Source: JBBQYA01 sp038209155 (GTDB taxonomy: Bacteria > Bacteroidota > Bacteroidia > Sphingobacteriales > Sphingobacteriaceae). From it: a DNA stretch of 38,229 nucleotides. The notes beneath the pieces were generated by a model. That model searched no databases. It had not been told where the DNA came from and saw nothing but the letters and a program-made list of their open reading frames with translations. Position 1 is the stretch's first letter, and each line of letters begins with the position of its first letter. Below, piece by piece: positions 25,614-34,357 of this stretch. The DNA lies in the NCBI GenBank assembly GCA_038209155.1, contig JBBQYA010000018.1, forward strand, positions 1 through 38,229, read 5' to 3'. The translations under genes and the position numbers were made by a program.

Positions 25614-26459
25614 TTATTCTATTATCACATTGTCTAATAATCTAATTGAGCCAAACTTAGCCGCTACACATACAACTAATTTTGGATAAGAATTCCAGTC
25701 GGCAGCTTTTTTAAGTGTTCCTGTATCTCGAACTTCAAAATACTCTAATTTCACATCCTGAGTTTTTTCAATCAATTTGATAGCATGATGCAAGCTATCG
25801 GTAAAATCCCCTTTCCCTTTTTGTGCTTTAAAATAAAATAAAGCTTTAGATAAAATAGTAGCTTTTTCCTTTTCAGACTTACTTAAACGACTATTTCTTG
25901 AACTTAAAGCTAGTCCTCTCTCGTCTCTAATAGTTGGAGCACATACCAATTTCAAATCCATATGAAAGTCTTCGACCATTTTTTGGATGACCGCAAACTG
26001 TTGAAAATCTTTCTGACCAAAAAAAGCTATATCTGGTTTCACCAATAAAAATAATTTATAAACAATTTGGGTTACACCTTGAAAATGTCCAATTCTAAAT
26101 TTTCCTTCCATGATCGTATCTAAATCTGCTAATTCGAAATACCATTTTTCATCATCTTCATACATTTCTTCAATTTCTGGTGCAAAAACCAAATCTGTTC
26201 CAGCTTGTTCTAGCATTTCCACGTCAGATTCCAGAGTTCTAGGATATTTTTTTAAATCTTCTGCATTGGTAAATTGGGTGGGATTAACAAAAATGCTACA
26301 AACTATTATGTCAGTTTGCTTTTTTGCTAAATGAATTAAAGACAAATGCCCATCATGCAATGCGCCCATTGTAGGTATTAAACCCACTTTCAGTCCATTT
26401 TTTTTTAATTTACCTAATTCAAGTTGTAGGTCTGTTTTTGTTTTTAAAACTTTTATCAA
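25614..26459 (-). CDS. panC: pantothenate synthetase
   Basis: Joins pantoate and beta-alanine using ATP, the last step of pantothenate synthesis. The 281 residues include the nucleotide-binding MGALHDGHLSLI (HIGH-type motif, His35/His38), FVNPTQF, FFGQKDFQQFAV with the conserved Lys/Asp and SSRNSRL. All residues of the family signature are present. It is divergent from the glycogen-synthase-like gene across a 147-base gap that carries the other gene's promoter, and is the first gene of the panC-panD-flippase-rfaE2 unit. Confidence 0.97.
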   Translation of the reverse strand: MIKVLKTKTDLQLELGKLKKNGLKVGLIPTMGALHDGHLSLIHLAKKQTDIIVCSIFVNPTQFTNAEDLKKYPRTLESDVEMLEQAGTDLVFAPEIEEMYEDDEKWYFELADLDTIMEGKFRIGHFQGVTQIVYKLFLLVKPDIAFFGQKDFQQFAVIQKMVEDFHMDLKLVCAPTIRDERGLALSSRNSRLSKSEKEKATILSKALFYFKAQKGKGDFTDSLHHAIKLIEKTQDVKLEYFEVRDTGTLKKAADWNSYPKLVVCVAAKFGSIRLLDNVIIE

Positions 26460-26545
26460 GATTGATTATGCTGAATGATGAAATGAAACGGGAGGCTAAA
26501 ATAAAGTAATTCGTAGTTGCAATTCCAATTTATTATAATATTATG

Positions 26546-26553
26546 TATATTTG
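26546..26553 (+). promoter_or_regulatory. candidate -7 box of the glycogen-synthase-like gene
   Basis: TATATTTG is an exact TAnnTTTG match 53 bases before the ATG. The nearest TTG (26517-26519) is 26 bases away, more than the usual ~20, so the -33 element is uncertain. Confidence 0.45.
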
Positions 26554-26606
26554 CAGAATTCAAAAAGTTCTTTAATTAATTTCATCTTAACATTATATCT
26601 TAATAC

Positions 26607-27434
26607 ATGGCTAAGACAAAAATATTGTTCATTTCGCAGGAAATGTCTCCATTCTTAGATCTCACAAACATCTCAAAAATTACCCGACAATTACCACAAA
26701 CCATGCAAGAAAATGGTTGCGAAATCAGAATTCTGATGCCTCGTTTTGGTAACATCAACGAAAGAAGAAACAGATTGCATGAAGTAATCCGATTGTCTGG
26801 TATGAATATCGTAATCAACGAAAACGATAATCCACTGATTATTAAAGTAGCTTCGATACCTACAGCACGTATGCAAGTGTATTTTCTTGACAATGAAGAA
26901 TATTTTCATCGCAAGTATGTATTTACCGATGCAAAAGGTAAATTCTACAACGATAATGATGAACGCACAATTTTCTTTTGCAAAGGCGCAATTGAAACCG
27001 TTAAAAAATTAGGTTGGAATCCAGATATCGTTCACTGTCATGGATGGATGAGTTCTTTAGTTCCAATGTATTTGAAAACTACCTACAAAAACGATCCGGT
27101 ATATAAAAATGCAAAAATTGTGTATTCAGTGTACGAAAATGATTTCACTGAAAAAATGAGTGAAGACTTTGACACCAAAGCATTAATTACAGATATGCAA
27201 GCTTCTGAAACTACTATGCTTAAAAGTGCTACCAATTCTGATTTGCACAAAGCAGCTATACAATATGCTGATGCAGTAGTAAAAGGAAGTGAAAATATTG
27301 ATCCTATTGTTGAAGAATTTTTAAAAACTCAGCAAAAGCCGACCTTGGATTTTCAAAGTCCTGAGGATTATAAATCATTCTCTACCTTTTACGATGAACT
27401 TTTGCAAGAAGAATTAATAGCAGCTGAGGCATAA
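26607..27434 (+). CDS. short glycogen/starch-synthase-like protein, N-terminal GT5 domain only
   Basis: A 275-residue protein equal to the N-terminal Rossmann domain of GT5 glycogen synthase. KILFISQEMSPFLDLTNISK starts the fold and DIVHCHGWMSSLVP is the conserved HxHxW region. The whole second Rossmann domain, which holds the catalytic Glu and nucleotide contacts, is missing, and the KxGGL motif that binds ADP-glucose is replaced (LDLTNISKI). Catalysis as a synthase is therefore unlikely. Such short proteins are found next to panC in other Bacteroidota, so this is a stable family and not a recent truncation; the role is unknown. It is followed after about 95 bases by DUF4270 and glmS. Confidence 0.75.
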   Translation: MAKTKILFISQEMSPFLDLTNISKITRQLPQTMQENGCEIRILMPRFGNINERRNRLHEVIRLSGMNIVINENDNPLIIKVASIPTARMQVYFLDNEEYFHRKYVFTDAKGKFYNDNDERTIFFCKGAIETVKKLGWNPDIVHCHGWMSSLVPMYLKTTYKNDPVYKNAKIVYSVYENDFTEKMSEDFDTKALITDMQASETTMLKSATNSDLHKAAIQYADAVVKGSENIDPIVEEFLKTQQKPTLDFQSPEDYKSFSTFYDELLQEELIAAEA

Positions 27435-27528
27435 ATTAATTTTTATGTAATTATTTAAGCTAATGTTCGTTGGAGTATTTGCTCGCTTAAAAAGTTTGAT
27501 TTATTTATAAAATCGAGAATTCTTTATC

Positions 27529-28881
27529 ATGAAATTTTCAAGTACAGACTTATTAATTATTTTAATAAGTCTTTTTTCTTTTCATTCCTGTACCAATCCA
27601 GACCTTGTAGGTTTGGAAGTACAACCGAATGAAGACGCCATCAACGGTATATTTACCGATACTATAAGCCTAATCACAACCACTGTTAGCGATAAGGATT
27701 CTTTACGATCAGATAATTTAACCAGAAATAGTGTTGGCTATTTCAAAGATCCTGTTTTTGGGTTGTCTCAATCTACTATTGTTGCTCAAAGTACCCTTTC
27801 TAGTAATTTAAGTTCTGGTTTTGAATCATCTGCAATATTGGATTCTGCTGTTTTGGTGATGAAATACACTAGTTTTTACGGAGATAGTAATTCTACAATG
27901 AAAGTTGAAGTAAGGCCAGTAGCTGAGAATTATAAAGATAAAGTTTACTACAGCGATACTGTTTTTTCCCCTGAAAATATATTATTGGGATCTAAAGAAT
28001 TTAAAGGCCCACCAAAAGATAGTATTATAGTACAAAACATAATAAAGGGTAGAAAAGATACGATTATTAGAGTATCCGCACAGTTAAGAATTAAATTGGA
28101 TAGTACTTTGATCACCAATAGGGTTTTGAGATTATCTAGTACTGATTTAACAAATAATGCCAACTTTTTAATCAAATTTCCAGGTTTAGTTATTACCATG
28201 ACTCCAGTAAATTCTGGAAATGGAGGCACTATATTTTTAGATTTAAATACTTCTAATTCCTCTTACATAAGATTATACTATAAAACTACTATTCTAGGAA
28301 TCACCGATACAACAAGATTTGATCTTAACATAAATTCTTCAGCTAGTGTAATAAATACTTTTAAACATGATTACACTGGAACTAAAATAGCAACAGCTTT
28401 AACCAACCCAAGTGAAGGTAAAGAAGAGGTTTACATTCAGGCATCTGGTGGTGTACGCACCCAAATATCATTTCCCTACATTAAAAAAATGAGTATTTTG
28501 GATAGTAGTAATATTTCTATAAATAAAGCAGAATTAGTTTTAGATGCTTCTGATATGGTTTCTAATGGTTTTGCTCCTCCAGATCAATTATTTATTGTAA
28601 GAGCATCTTCGGCAAATTCTAAAAACAGATTGTTAGATATTCCAGACAGAAATTTAGGCGGTGGCTATAATTATGGAGGTAGTTATGATAAAATCAATAA
28701 AGTTTATAAGTTTAATATCTCCAAATTTTTTCAAGATTTAATGGTTGGAACTACCACTGATTATGGAATTTATTTGATACCCGTAAGCAGGCAAATAACT
28801 GGAAATAGAGTAGTTTTAGGCGGAAGCCAAAATTCGCTTAGAAGAATGAAATTGAAATTGACCTATACCAAATTGAATTAA
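27529..28881 (+). CDS. DUF4270 family lipoprotein
   Basis: A 450-residue exported lipoprotein of a Bacteroidota-specific family with no known function. The signal peptide ends in a lipobox (FSFHSC, Cys21). The start of the mature part (PDLVGLEVQPNEDAINGIF) and a body of about 400 residues rich in Ser, Thr and Asn, with alternating beta strands, are typical; SYIRLYYKT and ILDSAVLVMKYTS agree with the family. It lies just 12 bases before glmS, so the two are cotranscribed. The conserved link to glmS and the glycogen-synthase-like gene suggests surface-glycan or envelope duties, an inference only. Confidence 0.85.
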   Translation: MKFSSTDLLIILISLFSFHSCTNPDLVGLEVQPNEDAINGIFTDTISLITTTVSDKDSLRSDNLTRNSVGYFKDPVFGLSQSTIVAQSTLSSNLSSGFESSAILDSAVLVMKYTSFYGDSNSTMKVEVRPVAENYKDKVYYSDTVFSPENILLGSKEFKGPPKDSIIVQNIIKGRKDTIIRVSAQLRIKLDSTLITNRVLRLSSTDLTNNANFLIKFPGLVITMTPVNSGNGGTIFLDLNTSNSSYIRLYYKTTILGITDTTRFDLNINSSASVINTFKHDYTGTKIATALTNPSEGKEEVYIQASGGVRTQISFPYIKKMSILDSSNISINKAELVLDASDMVSNGFAPPDQLFIVRASSANSKNRLLDIPDRNLGGGYNYGGSYDKINKVYKFNISKFFQDLMVGTTTDYGIYLIPVSRQITGNRVVLGGSQNSLRRMKLKLTYTKLN

Positions 28882-28893
28882 AAAAGAGAAATA

Positions 28894-30729
28894 ATGTGTG
28901 GAATTGTAGCATATATTGGAAGCCGGGAAGCATTTCCAATAGTAATTAAAGGTCTTCACAGGCTAGAATATAGAGGTTATGATAGTGCAGGAGTAGCTTT
29001 GCTAAATGGTAGCCTAAATATTTACAAAAAAGCTGGAAAAGTTGCTGATTTAGAAAACTATGTTTCTGAAAAAAATGTAAAAGGAACTCTTGGAATGGGA
29101 CATACTCGTTGGGCTACTCACGGAGCGCCTAATGATGTAAATGCTCATCCTCATTCATCAGAATCTAAGAATTTAGCGATCATTCATAATGGAATAATAG
29201 AAAATTATGCGCCGCTAAAAGAGGAAATGAAGCAGCGTGGTCATACTTTTTCAAGCGAAACAGACACAGAAGTTTTAATTCATTTGATAGAAGATATTCA
29301 AGAAAATGAAAAAATATCGCTGGACGAAGCAGTGAGAATCGCTTTGACAGAAGTGGTAGGTGCGTATGCAATTGTGATTATCTCTAAAAACAACCCTGAT
29401 GAAATAATTGCTGCCAGAAAAGGAAGTCCATTAGTAATTGGAATAGGCGAAAACGAATATTTCGTAGCATCTGATGCTTCACCGATTGTAGAATATACCA
29501 AAAACGTAATTTATTTAAATGATAATGAAATCGCCTATATAAAACGCGATTCATTGATCGTGAAAACGATTGAAAACAAAATTCAAACTCCTTACATTCA
29601 AGAACTTGAAATAAAATTAGAAGCAATAGAAAAAGGTGGTTTCGAGCATTTCATGTTGAAAGAGATTTTTGAACAGCCGCGCTCTATTTTAGATAGTATG
29701 CGTGGTAGAATCAATGCTCGTGAAGGTTTTATTTCTTTAAGTGGTTTAAACGAATTTGAAGAAATAGCGAAGAATGCCACCCTTATCAAGATTGTAGCTT
29801 GCGGAACTAGCTGGCATGCTGGTTTAGTGGCAGAATATTTAATCGAAAAATTTGCAAGAATAGAAGTAGAAGTAGAATATGCTTCCGAATTTAGATACAG
29901 AAATCCAATTATAAAGGAAAACGACATCGTAATCGCTATTTCACAATCGGGTGAAACAGCAGATACCTTGGCAGCTATAGAATTGGCAAAATCTAAAGGA
30001 GCCATTATTTTTGGGATTTGTAATGTAGTTGGATCTTCTATTCCGAGAGCATCACATGCAGGAGCATATACTCATGCTGGACCAGAAATTGGAGTAGCAT
30101 CTACCAAAGCTTTCACCGCTCAAGTTACCGTTCTCACACTTTTAGCACTATCATTAGCACAAAAAAGAGGAACCATAAAGCACACTCGATTGATTGAAGT
30201 TCTTACAGAAATTGAATTAATTCCTGCAAAAGTAGAAAAGGCATTATTATCCAACGATATTATAGAAGAAATTGCAGCTAAATTTAAAGACGCTCCAAAC
30301 TTTTTATATTTAGGCAGAGGATTCAACTTTCCAGTAGCATTAGAAGGAGCTTTGAAGTTGAAAGAAATTTCATATATCCATGCAGAAGGCTACCCAGCAG
30401 CAGAAATGAAACATGGTCCCATTGCTTTGATCGATGAAAAAATGCCAGTGGTGGTAATTGCAACCAAAGGAAGCATTTTAGAAAAGATGATTAGCAATAT
30501 TCAAGAAGTAAAAGCCAGAAAAGGTATAATTATAGCCATCGTAACAGAAGGAGATCACGAAGTGAGAAAAATGGCAGATTATGTAATTGAAATACCTGAT
30601 ACCGAAGAAGCTCTTGTTCCGCTTTTGGCTACCATTCCTTTGCAATTACTATCTTACCATATAGCTGTGATGCGAGGAGCGAATGTAGATCAACCAAGAA
30701 ATTTAGCGAAATCGGTTACGGTTGAGTAG
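28894..30729 (+). CDS. glmS: glutamine-fructose-6-phosphate aminotransferase (isomerizing)
   Basis: Makes glucosamine 6-phosphate from fructose 6-phosphate and glutamine, the first step towards UDP-GlcNAc for peptidoglycan and lipopolysaccharide. Cys2 (MCGIVAYIG) is the N-terminal nucleophile of the glutaminase domain; GHTRWATHG and GIIENYAPLKEEM follow. Two SIS domains form the isomerase half (CGTSWHAGLVAEYLIE, and SQSGETADTLAA), and the C-terminal NLAKSVTVE matches GlmS. 611 residues, as usual. No glmS ribozyme is seen: the gap to DUF4270 is only 12 bases. The 3' flank holds the 127-bp tandem repeat. Confidence 0.98.
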   Translation: MCGIVAYIGSREAFPIVIKGLHRLEYRGYDSAGVALLNGSLNIYKKAGKVADLENYVSEKNVKGTLGMGHTRWATHGAPNDVNAHPHSSESKNLAIIHNGIIENYAPLKEEMKQRGHTFSSETDTEVLIHLIEDIQENEKISLDEAVRIALTEVVGAYAIVIISKNNPDEIIAARKGSPLVIGIGENEYFVASDASPIVEYTKNVIYLNDNEIAYIKRDSLIVKTIENKIQTPYIQELEIKLEAIEKGGFEHFMLKEIFEQPRSILDSMRGRINAREGFISLSGLNEFEEIAKNATLIKIVACGTSWHAGLVAEYLIEKFARIEVEVEYASEFRYRNPIIKENDIVIAISQSGETADTLAAIELAKSKGAIIFGICNVVGSSIPRASHAGAYTHAGPEIGVASTKAFTAQVTVLTLLALSLAQKRGTIKHTRLIEVLTEIELIPAKVEKALLSNDIIEEIAAKFKDAPNFLYLGRGFNFPVALEGALKLKEISYIHAEGYPAAEMKHGPIALIDEKMPVVVIATKGSILEKMISNIQEVKARKGIIIAIVTEGDHEVRKMADYVIEIPDTEEALVPLLATIPLQLLSYHIAVMRGANVDQPRNLAKSVTVE

Positions 30730-30736
30730 TTTTTTT

Positions 30737-31047
30737 AGAAGCTAATCCTGCTATCCGCTTTATCTTTTTTGCAAGTTTGTTTAATGCTAGATGGAATTTT
30801 AGTTACTAATAAGTTTATTTTTACTGAGTAAAACACAAACTATACAGTTTTCTATTTTTTTTTAGAAGCTAATCCTGCTATCCGCTTTATCTTTTTTGCA
30901 AGTTTGTTTATTAGTAAATGAAATTTTAGTTACTAATAAGTTTATTTTTACTGAGTAAAACACAAACTATACAGTTTTCTATCTTTTTTTAGAAGCTAAT
31001 CCTGCTATCCGCTTTATCTTTTTTGCAAGTTTGTTTATTAGTAGATG
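30737..31047. repeat. tandem repeat, 127-bp period, about 2.5 copies
   Basis: Copies begin at 30737, 30864 and 30991, exactly 127 bases apart; the third is cut at about 57 bases. Each starts AGAAGCTAATCCTGCTATCC after a run of 7-9 T and carries CGCTTTATCTTTTTTGC, and in full copies TTTTACTGAGTAAAA, itself a small 6-bp hairpin. The copies differ at only a few positions (for example AATGCTAGATGG versus ATTAGTAAATGA in the middle). No open frame is conserved, so this is non-coding. It starts 8 bases after the glmS stop. Confidence 0.9.
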
Positions 31048-31097
31048 TTACTTTGCTGGTTCTTCATTTTTTAGACATAAATAAGTAGCAGTCTAAA

Positions 31098-31154
31098 GCA
31101 AAAAAGTATATCGCTTCTATCAGGGCTAGGCCTGCGCGCAGGAAAATTAGAAGC
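31098..31154. repeat. GC-rich inverted element next to the tandem repeat
   Basis: GCTTCTA at 31113-31119 and TAGAAGC at 31148-31154 form an outer 7-bp stem around a palindrome CCTGCGCGCAGG (31131-31142), very GC-rich for this region. The minus strand of 31098-31124 (CCTGATAGAAGCGATA, then ACTTTTTTGC) has the same layout as the core of the 127-bp unit on the plus strand, so it looks like a diverged, inverted relative. The remainder up to 31250 shows nothing else. Confidence 0.55.
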
Positions 31155-31251
31155 AATACCAATAATTTCGTTTTAACATTTATATTCGTTTCTCTTTCGA
31201 GTTTATAAATAATGCTTTTAGATAATTTAGAAGTTTTTAAAAAATTTAAAC

Positions 31252-31280
31252 AAAAAAAAACTCCCGAATTATACCGAGAG
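31252..31280 (-). terminator. intrinsic terminator of the superoxide dismutase gene
   Basis: A 6-bp stem (CTCTCG with CGGGAG on the minus strand, one G-U pair) and an 8-base loop, followed by nine T. It lies 31 bases past the sod stop codon. Confidence 0.75.
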
Positions 31281-31310
31281 GTTTTTATAAAATAAAATGA
31301 AGTTTAACTA

Positions 31311-31913
31311 TTACGCTTTTTTATACCGCTCACTCACCGCTTTCCAATTGATCACATTAAAAAAAGCATTGATATAATCTGGACGTTTGTTTTGGTATTT
31401 TAGGTAATAAGCATGTTCCCAAACATCCATACCCAAAATTGGAGTTCCTTTTACTTCAGCGATATCCATCAATGGATTATCTTGATTGGGTGTAGAGGTA
31501 ACTTCTAATTTTCCACCTTTTACAATTAGCCAAGCCCAGCCAGATCCAAATCTTTTGGTGCCTGCTTCAGAAAACTTAGTTTTAAAATCTGCAAAAGAAC
31601 CAAAGGCTGAATTGATAGCTGTTGCTAGTTCTCCATCTGGTTCACCACCTGTACCGGGAGCCATAATATTCCAAAATAAGGAATGATTAAAATAACCGCC
31701 ACCATTATTTCGAACAGCGGTGGAGTATTTAGATACATTTTTGCAAATGTCTTCAATACTCATTTTCTCAGCATCTGTACCAGAAATTTCTTTATTAAGG
31801 TTGGTGATGTAAGCCTGATGATGTTTTCCATGGTGGATTTCCATCGTTAATTTGTCAATGTGTGGCTCCAATGCATCGAATGCATATGGTAATGCCGGTA
31901 ATTCAAAAGCCAT
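31311..31913 (-). CDS. superoxide dismutase, Fe/Mn family
   Basis: Cytosolic dismutase converting superoxide to oxygen and hydrogen peroxide. The 200 residues hold all four metal ligands: His27, His77, Asp163 and His167 (DVWEHAYYL). The second-shell Gln144 in NQDNPL and the Gly-rich GGGYFNHSLFW stretch are of the Mn-SOD type, while the short N-terminus (FELPALPYAFDALEPHI) looks like Fe-SOD. Such mixed features are usual for Bacteroidota enzymes, some of which work with either metal, so the metal is left open. It is monocistronic with a terminator downstream, and lies 63 bases from tadA on the same strand. Confidence 0.95.
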   Translation of the reverse strand: MAFELPALPYAFDALEPHIDKLTMEIHHGKHHQAYITNLNKEISGTDAEKMSIEDICKNVSKYSTAVRNNGGGYFNHSLFWNIMAPGTGGEPDGELATAINSAFGSFADFKTKFSEAGTKRFGSGWAWLIVKGGKLEVTSTPNQDNPLMDIAEVKGTPILGMDVWEHAYYLKYQNKRPDYINAFFNVINWKAVSERYKKA

Positions 31914-31976
31914 AATTTTTGTTGTTTAAGATTATTGATATGATAAATACAGTGTTAACTATTTTTGGTTTGATGC

Positions 31977-32429
31977 TTAGCGATTTCGTTGTTCATTAAA
32001 AAATTTTACCATTAGATCACTACATTGAACCTCTTTTACTCCTCCAATTACCGTAGTTTTCGGATGAATTATTTTCTCATCAAAAGTACTAAAACCGCGC
32101 CGTGTATCCGAAGCTCCGAACACAATTCCTGAAATTTGTGCCCAACCTAAAGCTGCTGCACACATAATACAAGGTTCTAGCGTGACATAGATTACACATT
32201 CGTGAAGATATTTTCCACCCAAATAACTTGATGCGGAGGTTATAGCCTGCATTTCTGCATGAGCCGTCACATCATTTAGTTTTTCGGTATAATTATAACT
32301 CCGAGCTATAATTCTTTTTTTGCAAACTACTACTGCTCCAATTGGAACTTCATCCGCATCATAAGCTTTATGGGCTTCTTTTAAGGCTTCGTTCATGAAG
32401 TAATCGTCGGTATATAAGTTTAATTCCAC
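31977..32429 (-). CDS. tadA: tRNA-specific adenosine deaminase (TadA)
   Basis: Zinc deaminase that changes A34 to inosine in tRNA-Arg(ACG). The 150 residues carry the HAE motif (His57, Glu59) and PCIMC (Cys87, Cys90), the zinc ligands and proton shuttle, and EVPIGAVVV at the N-terminus. The Tyr/Asn-rich segment ahead of the HAE motif fits TadA; a guanine deaminase or other CDA-family nucleoside deaminase cannot be fully excluded. Divergent from the RlmI-like gene across an 80-base gap. Confidence 0.87.
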   Translation of the reverse strand: MELNLYTDDYFMNEALKEAHKAYDADEVPIGAVVVCKKRIIARSYNYTEKLNDVTAHAEMQAITSASSYLGGKYLHECVIYVTLEPCIMCAAALGWAQISGIVFGASDTRRGFSTFDEKIIHPKTTVIGGVKEVQCSDLMVKFFNEQRNR

Positions 32430-32509
32430 GGGCTAAATATAAACAAGAGCAAGAAATATTTATCCTAAAAGACTAATTTGCCTCATTCATAAAAAAAAAC
32501 AGAAATAAA

Positions 32510-33697
32510 GTGGAGAATATTCAATTAAAAAAAGGAAAAGAGAAATCAATTTTACATAGACATCCTTGGTTATTTTCAGGTGCTATAGATCGGCAATCAG
32601 ATGGTTTGAAAAATGGGGATTTGGTCAAAATTAACAATTCAGAAGGTAAGTTTTTGGCGTATGGATATTTTAACGGACAATCTAAAATAAGTGTTAGAGT
32701 ATTGGACTGGGATGAAAATGCGAAAATTAATAAAGATTGGTGGAAATTAAAAATCCAGCATTCCATAGAGAAAAGGAATTCTATTTTAGCAGGTAAATCT
32801 TGCAATAGTGTTCGATTAATTTATTCGGAATCGGACAAACTTCCGGGTCTTATTGTGGATAAATATGATCAAATTCTGGTGGTTCAATTTCTCACTTTGG
32901 GAATAGAAATGGTTAAAGAGGAAATCATCGAAATTTTATCAGAATTAGTAAAACCTAAATTGATTATCGAAAAAAGTGATGCACCCGCCAGATTATTAGA
33001 AGGGTTAAAACCAATAATAAGAATTGCAAAAGGCAAAGAATCTGAATCCCTGATTTCTATTTTAGAAAACAATCTAAAATTTTGGGTGGATGCTAATTTG
33101 GGTCAGAAATCTGGATATTATTTAGATCAAAGAGAGAACAGAAAAATAGTTGCCAGCTACGCCAAGGATAAAAAAGTTTTGGATTGCTTTTGTTATAGCG
33201 GAGGATTTTCTATTCATGCATTGCAAGCTGGTGCAACTTCTGTGACAGGTGTAGACTCATCAGAAACGGCACTTAATGCATTTGAAGAAAATTTAAAACT
33301 GAATAATTTTACTAATAAAGAAGTGAATTTAGTGGAGCAAGATGTCTTTAATTATTTAAGATCTTTAGATAAGAACACTACAGATTTTGACCTAATTATT
33401 TTAGATCCACCGAAACTAGCACCAAGCAGATCATCAGTTGATAAAGCGAAAAAGGCTTATAAGGAATTAAATTTACAAGCCATGAAAGTGTTAAAATCGG
33501 GAGGAATATTGGCAACTTTTAGTTGTTCGTCTGCAATAGATTTAGAAACTTTTAAACAAATAATAAGTTGGGCAGCAACAGATGCAGGAGTTGATGTTCA
33601 ATTTATGCATTATTTTGGACAGCCAATTGATCATCCTATTCTATCTTCATTTCCAGAATCGGAATATTTAAAAGGAATACTTTGCAAAATACTTTAA
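32510..33697 (+). CDS. RlmI-like 23S rRNA cytosine methyltransferase (class I SAM-dependent)
   Basis: The 395 residues comprise an N-terminal PUA domain (HRHPWLFSGAI...KNGDLVKINNSEGKFLAYG), a central EEHEE-like region (LPGLIVDKYDQILVVQF) and a C-terminal Rossmann methyltransferase. SAM motif I is DCFCYSGGFSIHAL, followed by the acidic VDSSETAL and the catalytic IILDPPKLAPSR with a downstream FSCS carrying the candidate nucleophilic Cys. This is the layout of RlmI, which makes m5C1962 in 23S rRNA. Starts with GTG at 32510; the segment MENIQLKKGKEKSILHRHPW supports this start. It is monocistronic, with tadA divergent. Confidence 0.88.
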   Translation: MENIQLKKGKEKSILHRHPWLFSGAIDRQSDGLKNGDLVKINNSEGKFLAYGYFNGQSKISVRVLDWDENAKINKDWWKLKIQHSIEKRNSILAGKSCNSVRLIYSESDKLPGLIVDKYDQILVVQFLTLGIEMVKEEIIEILSELVKPKLIIEKSDAPARLLEGLKPIIRIAKGKESESLISILENNLKFWVDANLGQKSGYYLDQRENRKIVASYAKDKKVLDCFCYSGGFSIHALQAGATSVTGVDSSETALNAFEENLKLNNFTNKEVNLVEQDVFNYLRSLDKNTTDFDLIILDPPKLAPSRSSVDKAKKAYKELNLQAMKVLKSGGILATFSCSSAIDLETFKQIISWAATDAGVDVQFMHYFGQPIDHPILSSFPESEYLKGILCKIL

Positions 33698-33757
33698 TCA
33701 AAATAAAAGAAACTCCTTTAGAAATCATTTGTTAAATCTTTATAAAAATTAAAAAAC

Positions 33758-34291
33758 ATGAAAAAATTAATTAGTTATGTAGCATTTGTATGTGCAGTAT
33801 TTTTACTGATAAGTTGTGGTGGAAAAACCAAGACAGAGCAATCTGCAGAAAGCACTTCTGATTCAACAGAAGAAGTGACTGAATCTCCAGTAGTAGATCC
33901 TGCAACTTTGCCCTTGAAAGAAGTTACCATACAAGCGGTAGGAAATACCATGTCTGAAATGAAATATGATGTGACAGAAATTGAAGTTTCGGCATCGCAA
34001 AAAATTAAAATTACTTTAGAAAACAAAGGAGTAGATGCTGCTATGCAACATAACATTGTTTTTGTATTAGCAGGAATGTCTCAAACTGTAGCTACAGATG
34101 GATTAAAAGCTGGTCCAGATAAACAATATGTTCCTGAAAGTTCCAACGTAATAGCTGCATCAAAAATGCTTGGTCCTGGAGAAAATACGGTTTTAGAGTT
34201 TACTGCACCTTCTGCACCAGGCAGATACGAATACGTTTGTACCTATCCTGGTCATAATATGATGATGAAGGGTATTTTATTAGTAAAATAA
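33758..34291 (+). CDS. cupredoxin (azurin/plastocyanin-like) lipoprotein
   Basis: Small blue-copper electron carrier attached to the envelope by a lipid anchor. Lipobox LLISC gives Cys20, followed by a 35-residue acidic Ser/Thr/Glu linker (EQSAESTSDSTEEVTES). The cupredoxin domain runs from about 55 to 177. The copper ligands are all present and spaced as in azurin: His98 (QHN), Cys161, His166 and Met170 in VCTYPGHNMMMKG. VTIQAVGNTMSEMKYDV starts the fold. Likely shuttles electrons between periplasmic or respiratory redox proteins; partner unknown. Single gene, with its own start 60 bases from the RlmI-like gene on the same strand. Confidence 0.9.
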   Translation: MKKLISYVAFVCAVFLLISCGGKTKTEQSAESTSDSTEEVTESPVVDPATLPLKEVTIQAVGNTMSEMKYDVTEIEVSASQKIKITLENKGVDAAMQHNIVFVLAGMSQTVATDGLKAGPDKQYVPESSNVIAASKMLGPGENTVLEFTAPSAPGRYEYVCTYPGHNMMMKGILLVK

Positions 34292-34318
34292 AAAAAGTTT
34301 TTGTTTAATTTGTTTAGC

Positions 34319-34357
34319 GAACCCAATAGATCTTATAAATTAAGGTTTATTGGGTTC
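34319..34357. terminator. possible bidirectional terminator between the cupredoxin and TerC genes
   Basis: A perfect 10-bp stem (GAACCCAATA with TATTGGGTTC), with a nested CTTA/TAAG inner stem, lies between converging genes and reaches into the last codons of TerC. Only a weak T-rich tail follows in either direction. Confidence 0.35.

Noticed and set aside
26600..26893. A 97-codon frame antisense to the glycogen-synthase-like gene
   Set aside because: It is a frame shadow fully inside the real gene, with no start context, promoter or recognisable domain.
28882..28893. glmS ribozyme or leader
   Set aside because: Only 12 bases separate the DUF4270 stop from the glmS ATG, leaving no room; glmS is simply cotranscribed.
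30737..31047. The direct repeats as a CRISPR array
   Set aside because: The period is 127 bases and the whole unit is repeated, with no unique spacers, and no cas gene is nearby.
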